From Halosimplex aquaticum (GTDB lineage Archaea; Halobacteriota; Halobacteria; Halobacteriales; Haloarculaceae), in contig NZ_CP118158.1 of assembly GCF_028747785.1 (NCBI RefSeq), forward strand, positions 1,860,001-1,924,000: a stretch of DNA of 64,000 bases. The letters are read 5' to 3'. How positions within the stretch are numbered: position 1 is the first letter of the stretch; every line of letters starts with the position of its first letter. The position numbers and the translations under genes were made by a program. A model generated the notes under the pieces. That model was not told the DNA's origin and made no database searches. It worked only from the letters and a program-made list of their open reading frames with translations. Shown here one piece after another: positions 50,650-59,442 of the stretch.

Positions 50650-51942
50650 TCACGGGTCCGGACGCGGGAGCGCCCGGTGTCCGCGGGGCGGCAGGAGGAA
50701 GTTCCCGCGGCGGCGGACGAAGATGTACTCCAGGATGCCGTTGTTGACCCGCTGGCGGACCGCGGGATTGTCCGCGAGGTCGGTGCCGTTCATCGCCGAA
50801 CGGGTCGCGACGAAGTCGGAGATGCCCTCCTGTAAGGCGAGGAAGTGCAGTCCCGCCTCGCCGTCGTCGGTCGAATCGAAGTCCCGCCGGAGGATGATCG
50901 GCGAGCCGTCCTCGCGGACCCGGGCGTTCTTCTGGGCGTGGCCGACGCGGCCGTACTCCCGGGCGTGGGCCTCGATGTCGTCGACGCACTCGCCGACGCC
51001 GTTGTCGTTCCCGAGGTTCTCGCCGGTCCCCTCCACGCGGCCCTCCTCGGCGTGGACGGGGCAGAACATCTCGGCGACCCGGTCGTCGTGGTCCTGCTCG
51101 CCGTACCAGTCGTCCAGGCGCAGGCGGATCTTCGAGACGTGCTGAGTCGTGCCCCCGGCGAAGGGCCCCGATTCGAGGGTCACGCGGTCCTCGCTGGCCT
51201 GGTTCTTCTCGAACCCGGACTCGAAGCCCATGAACAGCGGCGCGTCGTCGGGGACGGCGTCGGGGTCGGGGATCCCCTCCACGTCCGCGTTCTCGGCCGG
51301 GAGGCCCTCGCCGATGAATCCGGTCCGTCGGGCGGGGCCGTCCCCCGCCAGCGACGCCTCCGCGAAGACGCCGGACAGGTCCGCCTCCATCTCGACGCCG
51401 TTGATCTCGCTCCGCTCACCGAGCAGGCCTTCCTCGGCGGCGAGCAGGGCCGAACCCCTGTCGCTGGCGAGGTGCAAGATGGCGTCCGGCTCGTCGAGCG
51501 CGGGATCCTCGAACGTCGAGAGCGCCTCGGGAGCGGGCAGGTCGACGCTGTCGGGGAGCGCGGCGTCGAACCGCTCGAAGTACGCCGGCGCGTAGCCGAC
51601 GGTGAACAGCAGGCCGTCGTTGCTGCGGGCGAACGCGCGCTCCAGCGACCGGAAGGCGGCTTCGGTCCGCTCCCGGTCGTCGGCGGTCGGCGTTCCGTCG
51701 CCGGCGTAGTCGAGGTACAGGAGGAGGTGGTGGCGCGGCGGGACGTGGTTGCCGTGCTCGTCCGTCGAGAGGGCGTCGTTCCAGGCGTGCTGGCGGGAGG
51801 GGCGGGCCGACGGGTCCGTGCCCGTCGGCGTCGCGGCGTCGCCCTCGCGGTCGAGGCAGGCCGACAGCGCGGCGGACCCGCCGATGGCGACGGCGGCCTT
51901 GACGAACTCGCGCCGGGAGGGGTCGGGCGTGCGGGGAGCCAT
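50650..51942 (-). CDS. Tat-exported DyP-like peroxidase-fold protein, paralogue 2
   Basis: 430 residues from the ATG at 51942. Tat signal with lipobox (SRREFVKAAVA, SAALSAC). Same plan as the protein at 38920-40263: GLLFTVGYAPAYFERFD, MGFESGF near 240 where DyP enzymes have GxxDG, FAGGTTQHVSKIRLRLDDWY, MFCPVHAEE, VGHAQK with the proximal His near 334, and PIILRRDFDS...GLHFLALQEGISDF. So again Ser replaces the distal Asp. Last gene of an operon with a PGF-CTERM protein and a P19-like lipoprotein. Heme enzyme activity is plausible but unproven. Confidence 0.78.
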   Translation of the reverse strand: MAPRTPDPSRREFVKAAVAIGGSAALSACLDREGDAATPTGTDPSARPSRQHAWNDALSTDEHGNHVPPRHHLLLYLDYAGDGTPTADDRERTEAAFRSLERAFARSNDGLLFTVGYAPAYFERFDAALPDSVDLPAPEALSTFEDPALDEPDAILHLASDRGSALLAAEEGLLGERSEINGVEMEADLSGVFAEASLAGDGPARRTGFIGEGLPAENADVEGIPDPDAVPDDAPLFMGFESGFEKNQASEDRVTLESGPFAGGTTQHVSKIRLRLDDWYGEQDHDDRVAEMFCPVHAEEGRVEGTGENLGNDNGVGECVDDIEAHAREYGRVGHAQKNARVREDGSPIILRRDFDSTDDGEAGLHFLALQEGISDFVATRSAMNGTDLADNPAVRQRVNNGILEYIFVRRRGNFLLPPRGHRALPRPDP

Positions 51943-52038
51943 CACTGGGAGTACGGGACCGCTCGGAAATGGACGTTGCGATTCCAACCATACGCGCGGC
52001 AGGTGTGGATTGGTGACACGCGGCGAGACCGAAGCCAA

Positions 52039-53076
52039 CTACCGGCGATGGGAGCGTGCGGCGACGAGACTCAGTACGACCACCAGCACGGCGAGGGCGA
52101 CGCCGAACCCGGGGCCGTCGGCCGCCGTTCCGGTCGCGGCGTCGGTCTCGCTGGAGGTCGACTCACCGGCCGGATCGGTCGTGGCCGGATCCGACGCAGT
52201 CGCCGAGGCGGTCGCGGACGCCGACGGCGTCGCGGAGCCGCCCGGCGCGGTCGTCACCGTGGGCGTGTTGATCACCGGTCCGTCGTCGGTCTCGGCGTCG
52301 GGCGACACCACGAGGTACGTGCCGACGGTCCGGTCCCCGGCGGTGATCGGCGGGTCCTCGGGGCCGAAACTACCGTCGCCGTCGTCGCGGTGGGCGACGA
52401 CGTGGACGCGGAAATCCCTCGACTGATCGGCGACGTACGACTCGTCGAGTTCGACGGTGACGTTCTCGTGGCTGCCGGCCGCGAGCGACTGCGAGCCGAT
52501 CGTCTCGTTCGTCCCGACCGGGCGGACCGAGACGTGGCCGGACGCGGGGAGGTCGACCCGCCGGACCGTCAGCGTCCCGTCGCCCACGGGCTGGGGGTCG
52601 AACCGCGCGCCGAGGACCCGCGCCTCCGCGCTGTCGCTCTTCCTGACGGTTATCTTCGTCTGCGCGGCGGCACTGCGTATCGCCGCCGAGGTGTCGGTCC
52701 CGGCGTCGAACTCCCCGTTGCCGTCCATGTCGTCGTGGAGGACCGCCCAGACCGTCCTGTTGCCGGACCACTCCGCCCAGGCGGACTCGTCGACGGAAAC
52801 CGGGACGCTCGACATGTACGTCATGTCCGGCGTCCGCCCGACGTAGGTGTGGCCGAGCGACTCGCCCGGCGTCCCCCCGTCGTCGGCGCGGAGAACGACG
52901 AACCCCGGCGTCAGCGCCGACACCGTCTCGACGACGACGGTGCCGTCACCGGTCATCTGGGAGTCCGCGGCGACGTGGTCGCCGTGCGCCGAGACCGTCG
53001 CCACCGCGACCGGCGTCGCGAGGACGACGGCCAGCACGAGAACCGCCGCGACCCGGCGAGAGGCGTTCCCGAGCAT
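52039..53076 (-). CDS. PGF-CTERM surface protein with two beta domains
   Basis: 345 residues. Signal peptide (VAAVLVLAVVLATPVAVATVSA), His-containing start of the mature chain (HGDHVAADSQMTGDG), two homologous beta domains (VVVETVSALTPGFVVLRADDGG...VGRTPD near 47-90 and LTVRRVDLPASGHVSVRPVG near 168-190), a Thr/Ala/Ser linker, and a C-terminal GPGFGVALAVLVVVL helix with basic end. That ending fits PGF-CTERM, which archaeosortase A replaces with a lipid anchor. Only one base separates it from the upstream P19-like gene. Confidence 0.85.
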   Translation of the reverse strand: MLGNASRRVAAVLVLAVVLATPVAVATVSAHGDHVAADSQMTGDGTVVVETVSALTPGFVVLRADDGGTPGESLGHTYVGRTPDMTYMSSVPVSVDESAWAEWSGNRTVWAVLHDDMDGNGEFDAGTDTSAAIRSAAAQTKITVRKSDSAEARVLGARFDPQPVGDGTLTVRRVDLPASGHVSVRPVGTNETIGSQSLAAGSHENVTVELDESYVADQSRDFRVHVVAHRDDGDGSFGPEDPPITAGDRTVGTYLVVSPDAETDDGPVINTPTVTTAPGGSATPSASATASATASDPATTDPAGESTSSETDAATGTAADGPGFGVALAVLVVVLSLVAARSHRR

Positions 53077-53077
53077 G

Positions 53078-54217
53078 TCAGGCGGTGATCGTCGCCGGCT
53101 CCATCTGCAGGAACGCCCGTTCGTACCCCTCGTGGCGCGCCAGCTGCGGCGGCGTGTCCACGGAGACGGTGATCTCGTCGTCCGACTGGGGCGCTTCCGG
53201 GACGGCCGCGCCGTAGTGATACCCCAGGTCGGGGTCGAGCGTCCGGCGGAGTTGCCCCTCGAAGACGGTCTCGCCGCCCCGCGCGACCGTCGCCGACAGC
53301 CCCATCGCGGGCAGGACCAGGCGGTTGAACGGCGTCCGGGCCGATATCGCCAGGTAGGGGTCGCCGTCGGTGAACCGGCTCGCCGCGTCGGCGGAGAGGT
53401 GCGTCGCGACGAGTTTCGCGTCGTCGCTGCGGCCGGTGCCGTGGACCGTCCCGGGGAGGTCGGCGGGCTCGGCCGCCAGCGGCTGTGGGAGCTCGCCCAT
53501 CTCCATCGGCGCGAGCGCGCCGCGTTTGCCAGCCGCGTCGAGCTGTTCGGTCTTCAGTTGCTCGCGGACCTGTTTGGACCACTCGAACTTGATTTCGGCG
53601 GTCTCGCCGTCGCCGAACCGGTCGGCGAACGCGCCGGTCGTCCGCGCGCTCACGCCGCCGACGCTGAGCCGCGCGGTGTAGGTCCCGTCGCCCTCGAGCC
53701 CGAAGTTCGCGCCGTAGTGGAACCCCATCCGCTGGGAGAGCATCGGGTAGATGACCTCCTGAGAGACCAACTCGCCGTCGCGAGCGATCTCGACCGAGAG
53801 GTTCGAATCGGGCAGGACCGTCCCCGTCGCCGGGTCCCAGACGGTCGCCATCAGGTGAACGTCGTCGCCGTCGCGGATGGGCGTCACCGAGCGCTCGGCG
53901 AGGGTGACCGTCCAGAAGCGGTGGGGGACCGCGATCAGCAGGGCGAAGCGGTAGTCGCCGGCCGTCTTCGTCCCCGGCATCACCATCGTCTCGCGGAACG
54001 ACTGGACGTAGACGCCGCTCGGTCCGTCGGGTGTCGCGGTCGGGGACGCCGTGGGACTGGTAGTCTGTGAGTTCTCGTCGGTGGGAGACGCCGTCGCGGG
54101 CGACGGTTCGGTCGCCCGGGTGTCGGTCGCGTCGGTCCCGCCGCCGTCACCGAGACAGCCGGCGAGTCCGAGCGCAGCGGCGCCCGTCGCGGAGTGGAGG
54201 AAGCTCCGTCGGTTCAT
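53078..54217 (-). CDS. P19/Tp34-like (DUF7350-type) exported lipoprotein
   Basis: 379 residues. Tat signal NRRSFLHSATGAAALGLAGC (lipobox Cys21), Thr/Ser linker, then a domain with GDYRFALLIAVPHRFWTV and the metal-site-like PMLSQRMGFHYGANF (about 168-182) resembling the HYG(A/N)N motif of P19/Tp34 iron- and copper-binding proteins. A second related domain has DLGYHYGAAVPEAP near 335. His and Met of these motifs could bind metal. First gene of the operon leading to the PGF-CTERM protein and DyP-like protein. Homology to P19 is my reading and needs a profile search. Confidence 0.75.
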   Translation of the reverse strand: MNRRSFLHSATGAAALGLAGCLGDGGGTDATDTRATEPSPATASPTDENSQTTSPTASPTATPDGPSGVYVQSFRETMVMPGTKTAGDYRFALLIAVPHRFWTVTLAERSVTPIRDGDDVHLMATVWDPATGTVLPDSNLSVEIARDGELVSQEVIYPMLSQRMGFHYGANFGLEGDGTYTARLSVGGVSARTTGAFADRFGDGETAEIKFEWSKQVREQLKTEQLDAAGKRGALAPMEMGELPQPLAAEPADLPGTVHGTGRSDDAKLVATHLSADAASRFTDGDPYLAISARTPFNRLVLPAMGLSATVARGGETVFEGQLRRTLDPDLGYHYGAAVPEAPQSDDEITVSVDTPPQLARHEGYERAFLQMEPATITA

Positions 54218-54395
54218 CGTCGTAAAGTTGGGTCATGCGGCGGTTAACCGTTCTGGTGTGCCGAGCGAGACGCGCCGACCGACACCGTCGCGCGGAACTG
54301 ACACCCGTCGGAGACCGCCGCGGTCCCCGACCGCACAGACGGCCTGACAGCACTCCTCACTGCGCATTTAAGTACCCGCGGGACGTGTTAGACGT

Positions 54396-54785
54396 ATGGT
54401 ATTCGAGAACGTCACCCTGTTCGAAGTACACCTCGACGACGCGCAGTTCGGCCCCCGCGACGCCCGACCGGACGACGCCCGCGGGGGGTCCGACGAGGCG
54501 GCCCGGCGAGACGCGGACGGGCGGGGGGCCGAGACAGGCAGCGGCGCCGATTCGGAGTCCACGGACGGAACCGGGAGCGGTCGCGGCCGGTTCGCCAAAC
54601 TGGCGGTCGCGAGCGTGGTCGTCTCGGTCGTCGCGACGGTCGCCGCCCGGAGGCTGGCCGGGCGCGGCGCGGACCCCGAGTTCGACGCCGACGGTCTGGA
54701 CGATGTCCAACCGGCGCCGTCCGCCGCCGAGACGGCCGAGGAGACCGACCGCGTCGCGGGGCCGTCGGGTGCTCGCGACGAGTGA
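54396..54785 (+). CDS. Hypothetical protein with one membrane helix
   Basis: 129 residues: N-terminal MVFENVTLFEVHLDDAQFGP, a disordered acidic/Gly-rich region, one hydrophobic helix (FAKLAVASVVVSVVATVAARR, about 67-87) followed by basic residues and an acidic C-terminus. Proteins beginning with this kind of sequence are common in haloarchaea next to other genes but unstudied. ATG 54396 with TTTAAGTA about 28 nt upstream. Confidence 0.72.
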   Translation: MVFENVTLFEVHLDDAQFGPRDARPDDARGGSDEAARRDADGRGAETGSGADSESTDGTGSGRGRFAKLAVASVVVSVVATVAARRLAGRGADPEFDADGLDDVQPAPSAAETAEETDRVAGPSGARDE

Positions 54786-55114
54786 CCGGTCTGTGAAATC
54801 CGCATTTTAGTTTTAGGTGTCATTATGTCCCGGCCGTCCCTCTCTCGGAGTGCGGTCGGCGCGCGCCCTCCACCCGGCGCTTGCCGTCCGCGTGCCCGAC
54901 AACCCCACCCGCGACCCGACACCGCCCCGACAGTGCCGCGCTGTCGGTGCCAGGCTGCCCCGTTTCCCGACGGGGCAGTCGCCATCTTCGCGCGGCCGGG
55001 CCTGTAACCCGCGGGATCGGCCGCCCGTTTTCGCCACCGATAGGACGCTCGCCGTTCGCAGTCCGCCTCTACGACTTCACTCACACAGCCACGACAGACT
55101 CACAGCGATCCGTC

Positions 55115-55261
55115 GTGCTCGCCGTCATCGTCAGCACGTTCTTCGTCGGCACCAGCGGCCCGCTCGTCGCCCTGCTCGCCGGCTTCCCCCTGCCCGCCAG
55201 CGTCTACTCAGTGACGACCGCCGCAACCCGCAGACGGCGAGCCCCTCCGACGGACAGATGA
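55115..55261 (+). CDS. Possible small membrane protein (48 residues)
   Basis: A GTG at 55115 opens VLAVIVSTFFVGTSGPLVALL followed by a second hydrophobic stretch and a basic tail. The two-helix pattern is unusual for chance GC-rich sequence. No clear ribosome-binding site or TATA is placed for it, and it may be a remnant. The neighbouring DNA (54786-55114, C/G-rich; 55262-55615, AT-rich) has no other convincing gene. Confidence 0.3.
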   Translation: MLAVIVSTFFVGTSGPLVALLAGFPLPASVYSVTTAATRRRRAPPTDR

Positions 55262-55380
55262 CACCAGAAAATACAGACTCAAAACTAGACTGTTTCCAGA
55301 AATAGACAGAACATCTAGGCTTGCCCCGGATGGCATCGGCTGTACGGATGGATGTGGCATGAAACGGTTTTTCGCGGCAT

Positions 55381-55428
55381 CAGAGTGCAATCACTGCTTG
55401 CTGTTCAGCGAGCGGTAGCTGCACTCTG
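55381..55428. repeat. 48-bp near-perfect foldback element
   Basis: The outer arms CAGAGTGCA and TGCACTCTG pair perfectly (9 bp). After three positions with two mismatches, eleven more pairs follow (ACTGCTTGCTG with CAGCGAGCGGT, three of them G-T), leaving a TT loop. It lies in AT-rich gene-free DNA. Confidence 0.65.
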
Positions 55429-55615
55429 TTTCGAATTTCGATACCGATACATTCGGAATACGTACCGCCTAAACACGCGAAATCAGGGACTTCGGCGAAG
55501 GCATGGAGATAGACCCCTCTTCGACTCACATATCTACGATTAGTATATGAGATATCGAATAATATAATCGTTATCACGGTCGGATGGAGATCGAGTCGGT
55601 TATCCGTGGGCACCG

Positions 55616-55804
55616 GTGAAGGTGCGTGTGACCTCCACTGACTCCGACGACCCGGACGCGCCGGGCTCTCTGACGACAGACGCCTATCACGTCACCGTCG
55701 ACGACGGCCGCGACTCGTTTTTCGCCCTGAGCATCGAACGCGAGGACAGCGAGACCGCGTGGCTGATGTCCGACACCGTCGTCGCGCTCGACGAGATGCG
55801 GTAA
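55616..55804 (+). CDS. Small acidic hypothetical protein
   Basis: 62 residues from a GTG at 55616. VRVTSTDSDDPDAPGSLTTDAYHVTVDDG and SFFALSIEREDSETAWLMSDTVVALDEM read as a compact beta protein. Acidic and well formed for a halophile. An AT-rich promoter-like tract (AATAATATAATCG near 55557-55569) lies upstream. Family not recognised. Confidence 0.7.
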   Translation: MKVRVTSTDSDDPDAPGSLTTDAYHVTVDDGRDSFFALSIEREDSETAWLMSDTVVALDEMR

Positions 55805-55921
55805 CGCGCTCCTCGACTGGCTGCTTCCTCTCGACACCACCGCTTTGTTTCGCCGCGCGCCCGACACAGTCGCTCCAGAGCGCCGCCAGTCGGACGATTC
55901 AGTCGGAGCGGGTCGGCCGCC

Positions 55922-56485
55922 TCAGTAGCGCGAGAAGTTCTCGTCGGGATAGACGCGCCCGTCCGCGATATCCACCACGTCGAGCGTCGCCAGCCGGTCC
56001 AGTCGGTCGGCGGCGTCTCCCTCGTCGACGCCCAGTTCCACCGCGCGCGCCAGCACCCGCTCCCGCGTCGGGACCGACTCGATCAGGCCGTCGTCGTCGG
56101 TCACGGTCTCCTCGGCGACGATCGCCTTCAGGACCGCGCCGTGTTCGCGCTTCGAGGGCGTCTTCCTGTCGCCCGTCCACTCGACGCTCAGCGACCCGTC
56201 TTCGTTGACGTGCGAGACCACGAACCCCCCGGGGAGCGACTCGGTCAGCGCGGCGACGAGCGCCGCCCGGTCAAGTCGCGCGGTAAACCGGTGGCGGTGC
56301 CCGTCGCGGGAGCGCTCGGTGTGCTCGACGTTTACCCCCGCTTCGGCGACCGCTTCGGCGATCTCTTCCGCCAGCCGGTCGCCGACGTCGCGGGCGATGT
56401 CGTCCCGTTCGCGCGCTCGTTCGGCGGCTTCCTCCGCCGCCGTCTCGTACTCGGCCATCCGTTCGTGGAGCGGATCGTCGGTCAC
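55922..56485 (-). CDS. Hypothetical protein, helical N-terminus
   Basis: 187 residues from a GTG at 56485; an ATG at 56458 would give 178. N-terminal coiled region (ERMAEYETAAEEAAERARERDD), middle beta/alpha domain (FTARLDRAALVAALTESLPGGFVVSHVNEDGSLSVEW), and C-terminal winged-helix-like part (VLARAVELGVDEGDAADRLDRLATLDVV, then GRVYPDENF). May bind DNA or partner proteins, but no family is recognised. Divergent from the GH105-like gene. Confidence 0.72.
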   Translation of the reverse strand: MTDDPLHERMAEYETAAEEAAERARERDDIARDVGDRLAEEIAEAVAEAGVNVEHTERSRDGHRHRFTARLDRAALVAALTESLPGGFVVSHVNEDGSLSVEWTGDRKTPSKREHGAVLKAIVAEETVTDDDGLIESVPTRERVLARAVELGVDEGDAADRLDRLATLDVVDIADGRVYPDENFSRY

Positions 56486-56602
56486 ACCCCCTCCACTCGA
56501 CGCCAGCCGATTACGTGTTCCGGCCGTTTCGAACAGTTGGCCGCCGCGTCCGCCGCGACCGATCCCCTCGCTCTTAAGATTGGGCCGGTCGCATGGGGGA
56601 GT

Positions 56603-57649
56603 ATGCCCGCAGAGCGCACACTGGAGGAGTTGCTGCCGACGGTCGCCGAGTACACCCTCGGACTGGACTTCGAGGAGTTCATCCAGGGCGAGCGGCCGAT
56701 GGTCATCCGCGGCCTGCTCGCAACCGACGACGAGGAACACACCGAGATCGCCGAGGAGTATCTCGACAAGGCGGTCCGCTCGCAGTCGACCAAGGGCCAA
56801 CTGGCCTACGGCTCGATCGACGTCGTCCCCGAGTGGGACGAACACCGGATCTTCCGGCCCGTGCCCGACGCCGGCGCCTTCGGCTACCTCGTCCTCGAAG
56901 CCTACGAGGACGACGGTCCCGAGTACTTCCTCGACGCCGCTCGGCGGCAATTCGAGTACTTCCACGAGGACGCCCCCCGCAGCGAGGCGGGCGGCATCTC
57001 CCACCACATCGACGACATCGAGCTGTGGATCGACGCCGTCTACATGATGTGCCCGTTCATGGCCCGCTACGGCCAGCTCACGGACACTCCCGAGGCAGTC
57101 GAGGAGGCCGTCGACCAGATCATCGTCCACCACGACCACCTCGTCGACCCCAAGAGCGACCTCTATCGACACATCTGGCGCGAGACGCCCGACAGCTACC
57201 CCGACGGCTCGCTGTGGCTGCGCGGCAACGGCTGGATGGCCAACGGCATCCTCGACACGCTGGAGTACGTCCCCGAGGACCATCCCGAACGCGGCCGTCT
57301 GGAGGAGATCGTCACCGACCACCTCCTGAGCATGGCGGAGTACCAGGACCGCAGCGGTTTCTGGCACCACCTCATCGACGACACGTCGATGTACCTGGAG
57401 ACCTCGGGCACGATGCAGTACGCCTACGCCTTCACCGAGGCCGTCGACCGCGGCCTGCTCGACGAGGAGTACCGCGAGGTCGCCGAGAACGCGATGAGCG
57501 CGGCGAAGACTGCCGTGACTTCGGACGGCGCCGTCCAGCGCAACGCCGCGATGCCCGGCGGCCCCGAGGCCCCGCAGGCCGTCAACCTCTACGGCCAGGG
57601 CTGGTTCCTGATCTCCGGGACCCGACTGCGCGAAGCCGGCGCCGAGTAA
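56603..57649 (+). CDS. Glycoside hydrolase family 105/88-like (unsaturated galacturonyl hydrolase)
   Basis: 348 residues forming an alpha/alpha barrel with the GH88/GH105 signatures: ISHHIDDIELWIDAVYMMCPFMARY (about 132-156, with the catalytic-type Asp), SLWLRGNGWMANGILDTLEYVP (about 203-224), and DRSGFWHHLIDDTSMYLETSGTMQYAYAF (about 249-277). Relatives remove unsaturated uronic sugars from rhamnogalacturonan fragments by hydration. ATG at 56603 follows CTTAAGA at about 56572. Cytoplasmic. The GH140-like gene lies 128 bp downstream. Confidence 0.9.
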   Translation: MPAERTLEELLPTVAEYTLGLDFEEFIQGERPMVIRGLLATDDEEHTEIAEEYLDKAVRSQSTKGQLAYGSIDVVPEWDEHRIFRPVPDAGAFGYLVLEAYEDDGPEYFLDAARRQFEYFHEDAPRSEAGGISHHIDDIELWIDAVYMMCPFMARYGQLTDTPEAVEEAVDQIIVHHDHLVDPKSDLYRHIWRETPDSYPDGSLWLRGNGWMANGILDTLEYVPEDHPERGRLEEIVTDHLLSMAEYQDRSGFWHHLIDDTSMYLETSGTMQYAYAFTEAVDRGLLDEEYREVAENAMSAAKTAVTSDGAVQRNAAMPGGPEAPQAVNLYGQGWFLISGTRLREAGAE

Positions 57650-57777
57650 CGGGTATCCGACCGGTTTCGCCGGCTTCGGTTTCGACCGGGTGATCGACTC
57701 CGGGAGCGCCCATCGAAATCGATAGCCGTCCACCGTCTCTCGGATAGACTTTTCGTCGTCCGAGAAGAGGGCCCCCT

Positions 57778-59340
57778 ATGAACGTATTGAGCACGGACGA
57801 CGAGGACGCCGCGCATCGCGGCGTCCACGAGATCGCGCTTCGGACGGCCACTCCCGCCGAGAATCCCTACCTGGGCGTCGACGTCGAGGTGCAGTTCGAG
57901 CGTCCCGACGGCTCGACGGTGACGGTCGACGGGTTCTACGACGGGGACGGGACGTACCGGGCGCGGGCCTACTGCGACGCGCTCGGCGAGTGGCGCTGGG
58001 AGTCGGAGGCGGCAGATCCCGACCTGCAGGCGTCGGGATCGTTCACGGTCGGCCCGTCGAGCCTGCCCGGGAAACTCCGACAGCACCCGGAGGACCCCCG
58101 ACAGCTCCGGTACGACGACGGGGAGTGGTTCCTGCACGTCGGCGACACGGGCTACCGGTATCCCGCCGATTCGGAGCCCGAGTGGCGCGAGTACGTCGAC
58201 AGCGTGGCCCGCTCGGGGGCGACGAAGATCCGGACGTGGTTCGCCCGGTCGCGCTATCACGTCGAGGCGCTGTTCGCCGACGAGTCCCGCGAGAGCGAGG
58301 AACTGGACCTGGACTACTGGCGGGAGATCGACCGCCGATACCGGTACGCGCTCGAAGAGCATCCGCACCTCCAGTTCCAGGTGATCCCCTACGCCGAGGA
58401 CGGCGAGACGCTCCGCGCCTACCGCGACGACCCGATGGTGCGCTTCGTCGGCGAGCACGTCCAGGCGCGGTTCTCGGCGTTCCCGAACGTCCACTGGTGC
58501 GTGGTCAACGACGCCGAACTGGTCGAGGGCGAGGTCGATCCCGAGGTCGTCGAGAGCGGGGCGAAGGTCCAGAAGGGCCTCTCGAAGTCGGTCGTCGACG
58601 CGCTCGGGCGTGACTTCGCCGAGCGGGAGCCGTGGGGGACGCTGATCACCAGCCACCAGCAGCGCTCGACGGGCTACGACTTCGCCGACGCCGAGTGGTC
58701 CGACCTGGCCACGCTCCAGGACCTCGACCAGGCCGGCGGCGAGCGCGTCCGGGAGTACCGCGAGCGGGCCGCCGACCCCGTGATCCTCGACGAAGACCGC
58801 TACGAGCGTTACCGGGGACCGGACCATCCTCGGTACTTCTTCCGCCGACTGTTCTGGGCGACCCTGCTCTCCGGCGGCCATCCGACCTACGGCGGCAACC
58901 GGACCTTCGAACCGCACGACGGCGACGAACAGGGCGTCCGGGGCTACGACGACAGCGGTCTCGTCGGGATGGACGACTTCGTCCGGATCCACGCCTTCTT
59001 CGAGGAGACGGCGCTCTCGCTCGCGGGATTCGTCCCCGACACCGGAATGCTGGCCGACGAACCCGACCGGGTCGTCTGCTGTCACGACGACCGCGTGTAC
59101 CTGGCGTACTTCGCCAATCCGGCCGGCGACGGCCCCGAGACCACCGCGGTGCGAAGCCATCCCCAGTCGACCGCACTCGACCTCCCCGCGGGCGAGTTCG
59201 CCGTCCGGTGGTACGACCCCCGTGCCGGAGAGTGGATCGACCGGGGTCGGGTCGGAGGGGGTCGGCGCGAGTTCACGACGCCGGCCGATGGGGACTGGGT
59301 CCTCGTGCTCGAACGGTTATCCGCCTCGCCGGGGAAGTGA
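57778..59340 (+). CDS. DUF5060/DUF4038-type glycoside hydrolase (GH140-like)
   Basis: 520 residues. N-terminal immunoglobulin-like DUF5060 domain (PYLGVDVEVQFERPDGSTVTVDGFYDGDGTYRARAYCDALGEWRWE, residues 29-75), a TIM barrel (WFLHVGDTGYRYP near 117; VQARFSAFPNVHWCVVNDAEL near 230-250; LFWATLLSGGHPTYGGNRTFE near 360-380), and a C-terminal beta domain (YLAYFANP, FAVRWYDPRAGEW) like the collagen-binding-type module that ends such enzymes. GH140 members cleave apiose linkages in rhamnogalacturonan II; the exact bond here is unknown. No signal peptide. Confidence 0.82.
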   Translation: MNVLSTDDEDAAHRGVHEIALRTATPAENPYLGVDVEVQFERPDGSTVTVDGFYDGDGTYRARAYCDALGEWRWESEAADPDLQASGSFTVGPSSLPGKLRQHPEDPRQLRYDDGEWFLHVGDTGYRYPADSEPEWREYVDSVARSGATKIRTWFARSRYHVEALFADESRESEELDLDYWREIDRRYRYALEEHPHLQFQVIPYAEDGETLRAYRDDPMVRFVGEHVQARFSAFPNVHWCVVNDAELVEGEVDPEVVESGAKVQKGLSKSVVDALGRDFAEREPWGTLITSHQQRSTGYDFADAEWSDLATLQDLDQAGGERVREYRERAADPVILDEDRYERYRGPDHPRYFFRRLFWATLLSGGHPTYGGNRTFEPHDGDEQGVRGYDDSGLVGMDDFVRIHAFFEETALSLAGFVPDTGMLADEPDRVVCCHDDRVYLAYFANPAGDGPETTAVRSHPQSTALDLPAGEFAVRWYDPRAGEWIDRGRVGGGRREFTTPADGDWVLVLERLSASPGK

Positions 59341-59442
59341 CGACTGATGGGCCGTGAGGGGCCCCTCGCGTACAGAGAACCGCGGAGTGAGGATCCGGAG
59401 GTGAGCGCCCGAGGCTGGAACGCCCCGGGGTGTGAGAACCGC

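Noticed and set aside
54817..55305. Several overlapping Arg/Pro-rich frames after the one-helix protein gene
   Set aside because: Composition is that of random GC-rich DNA; only the two-helix stretch at 55115-55261 was kept, at low confidence.
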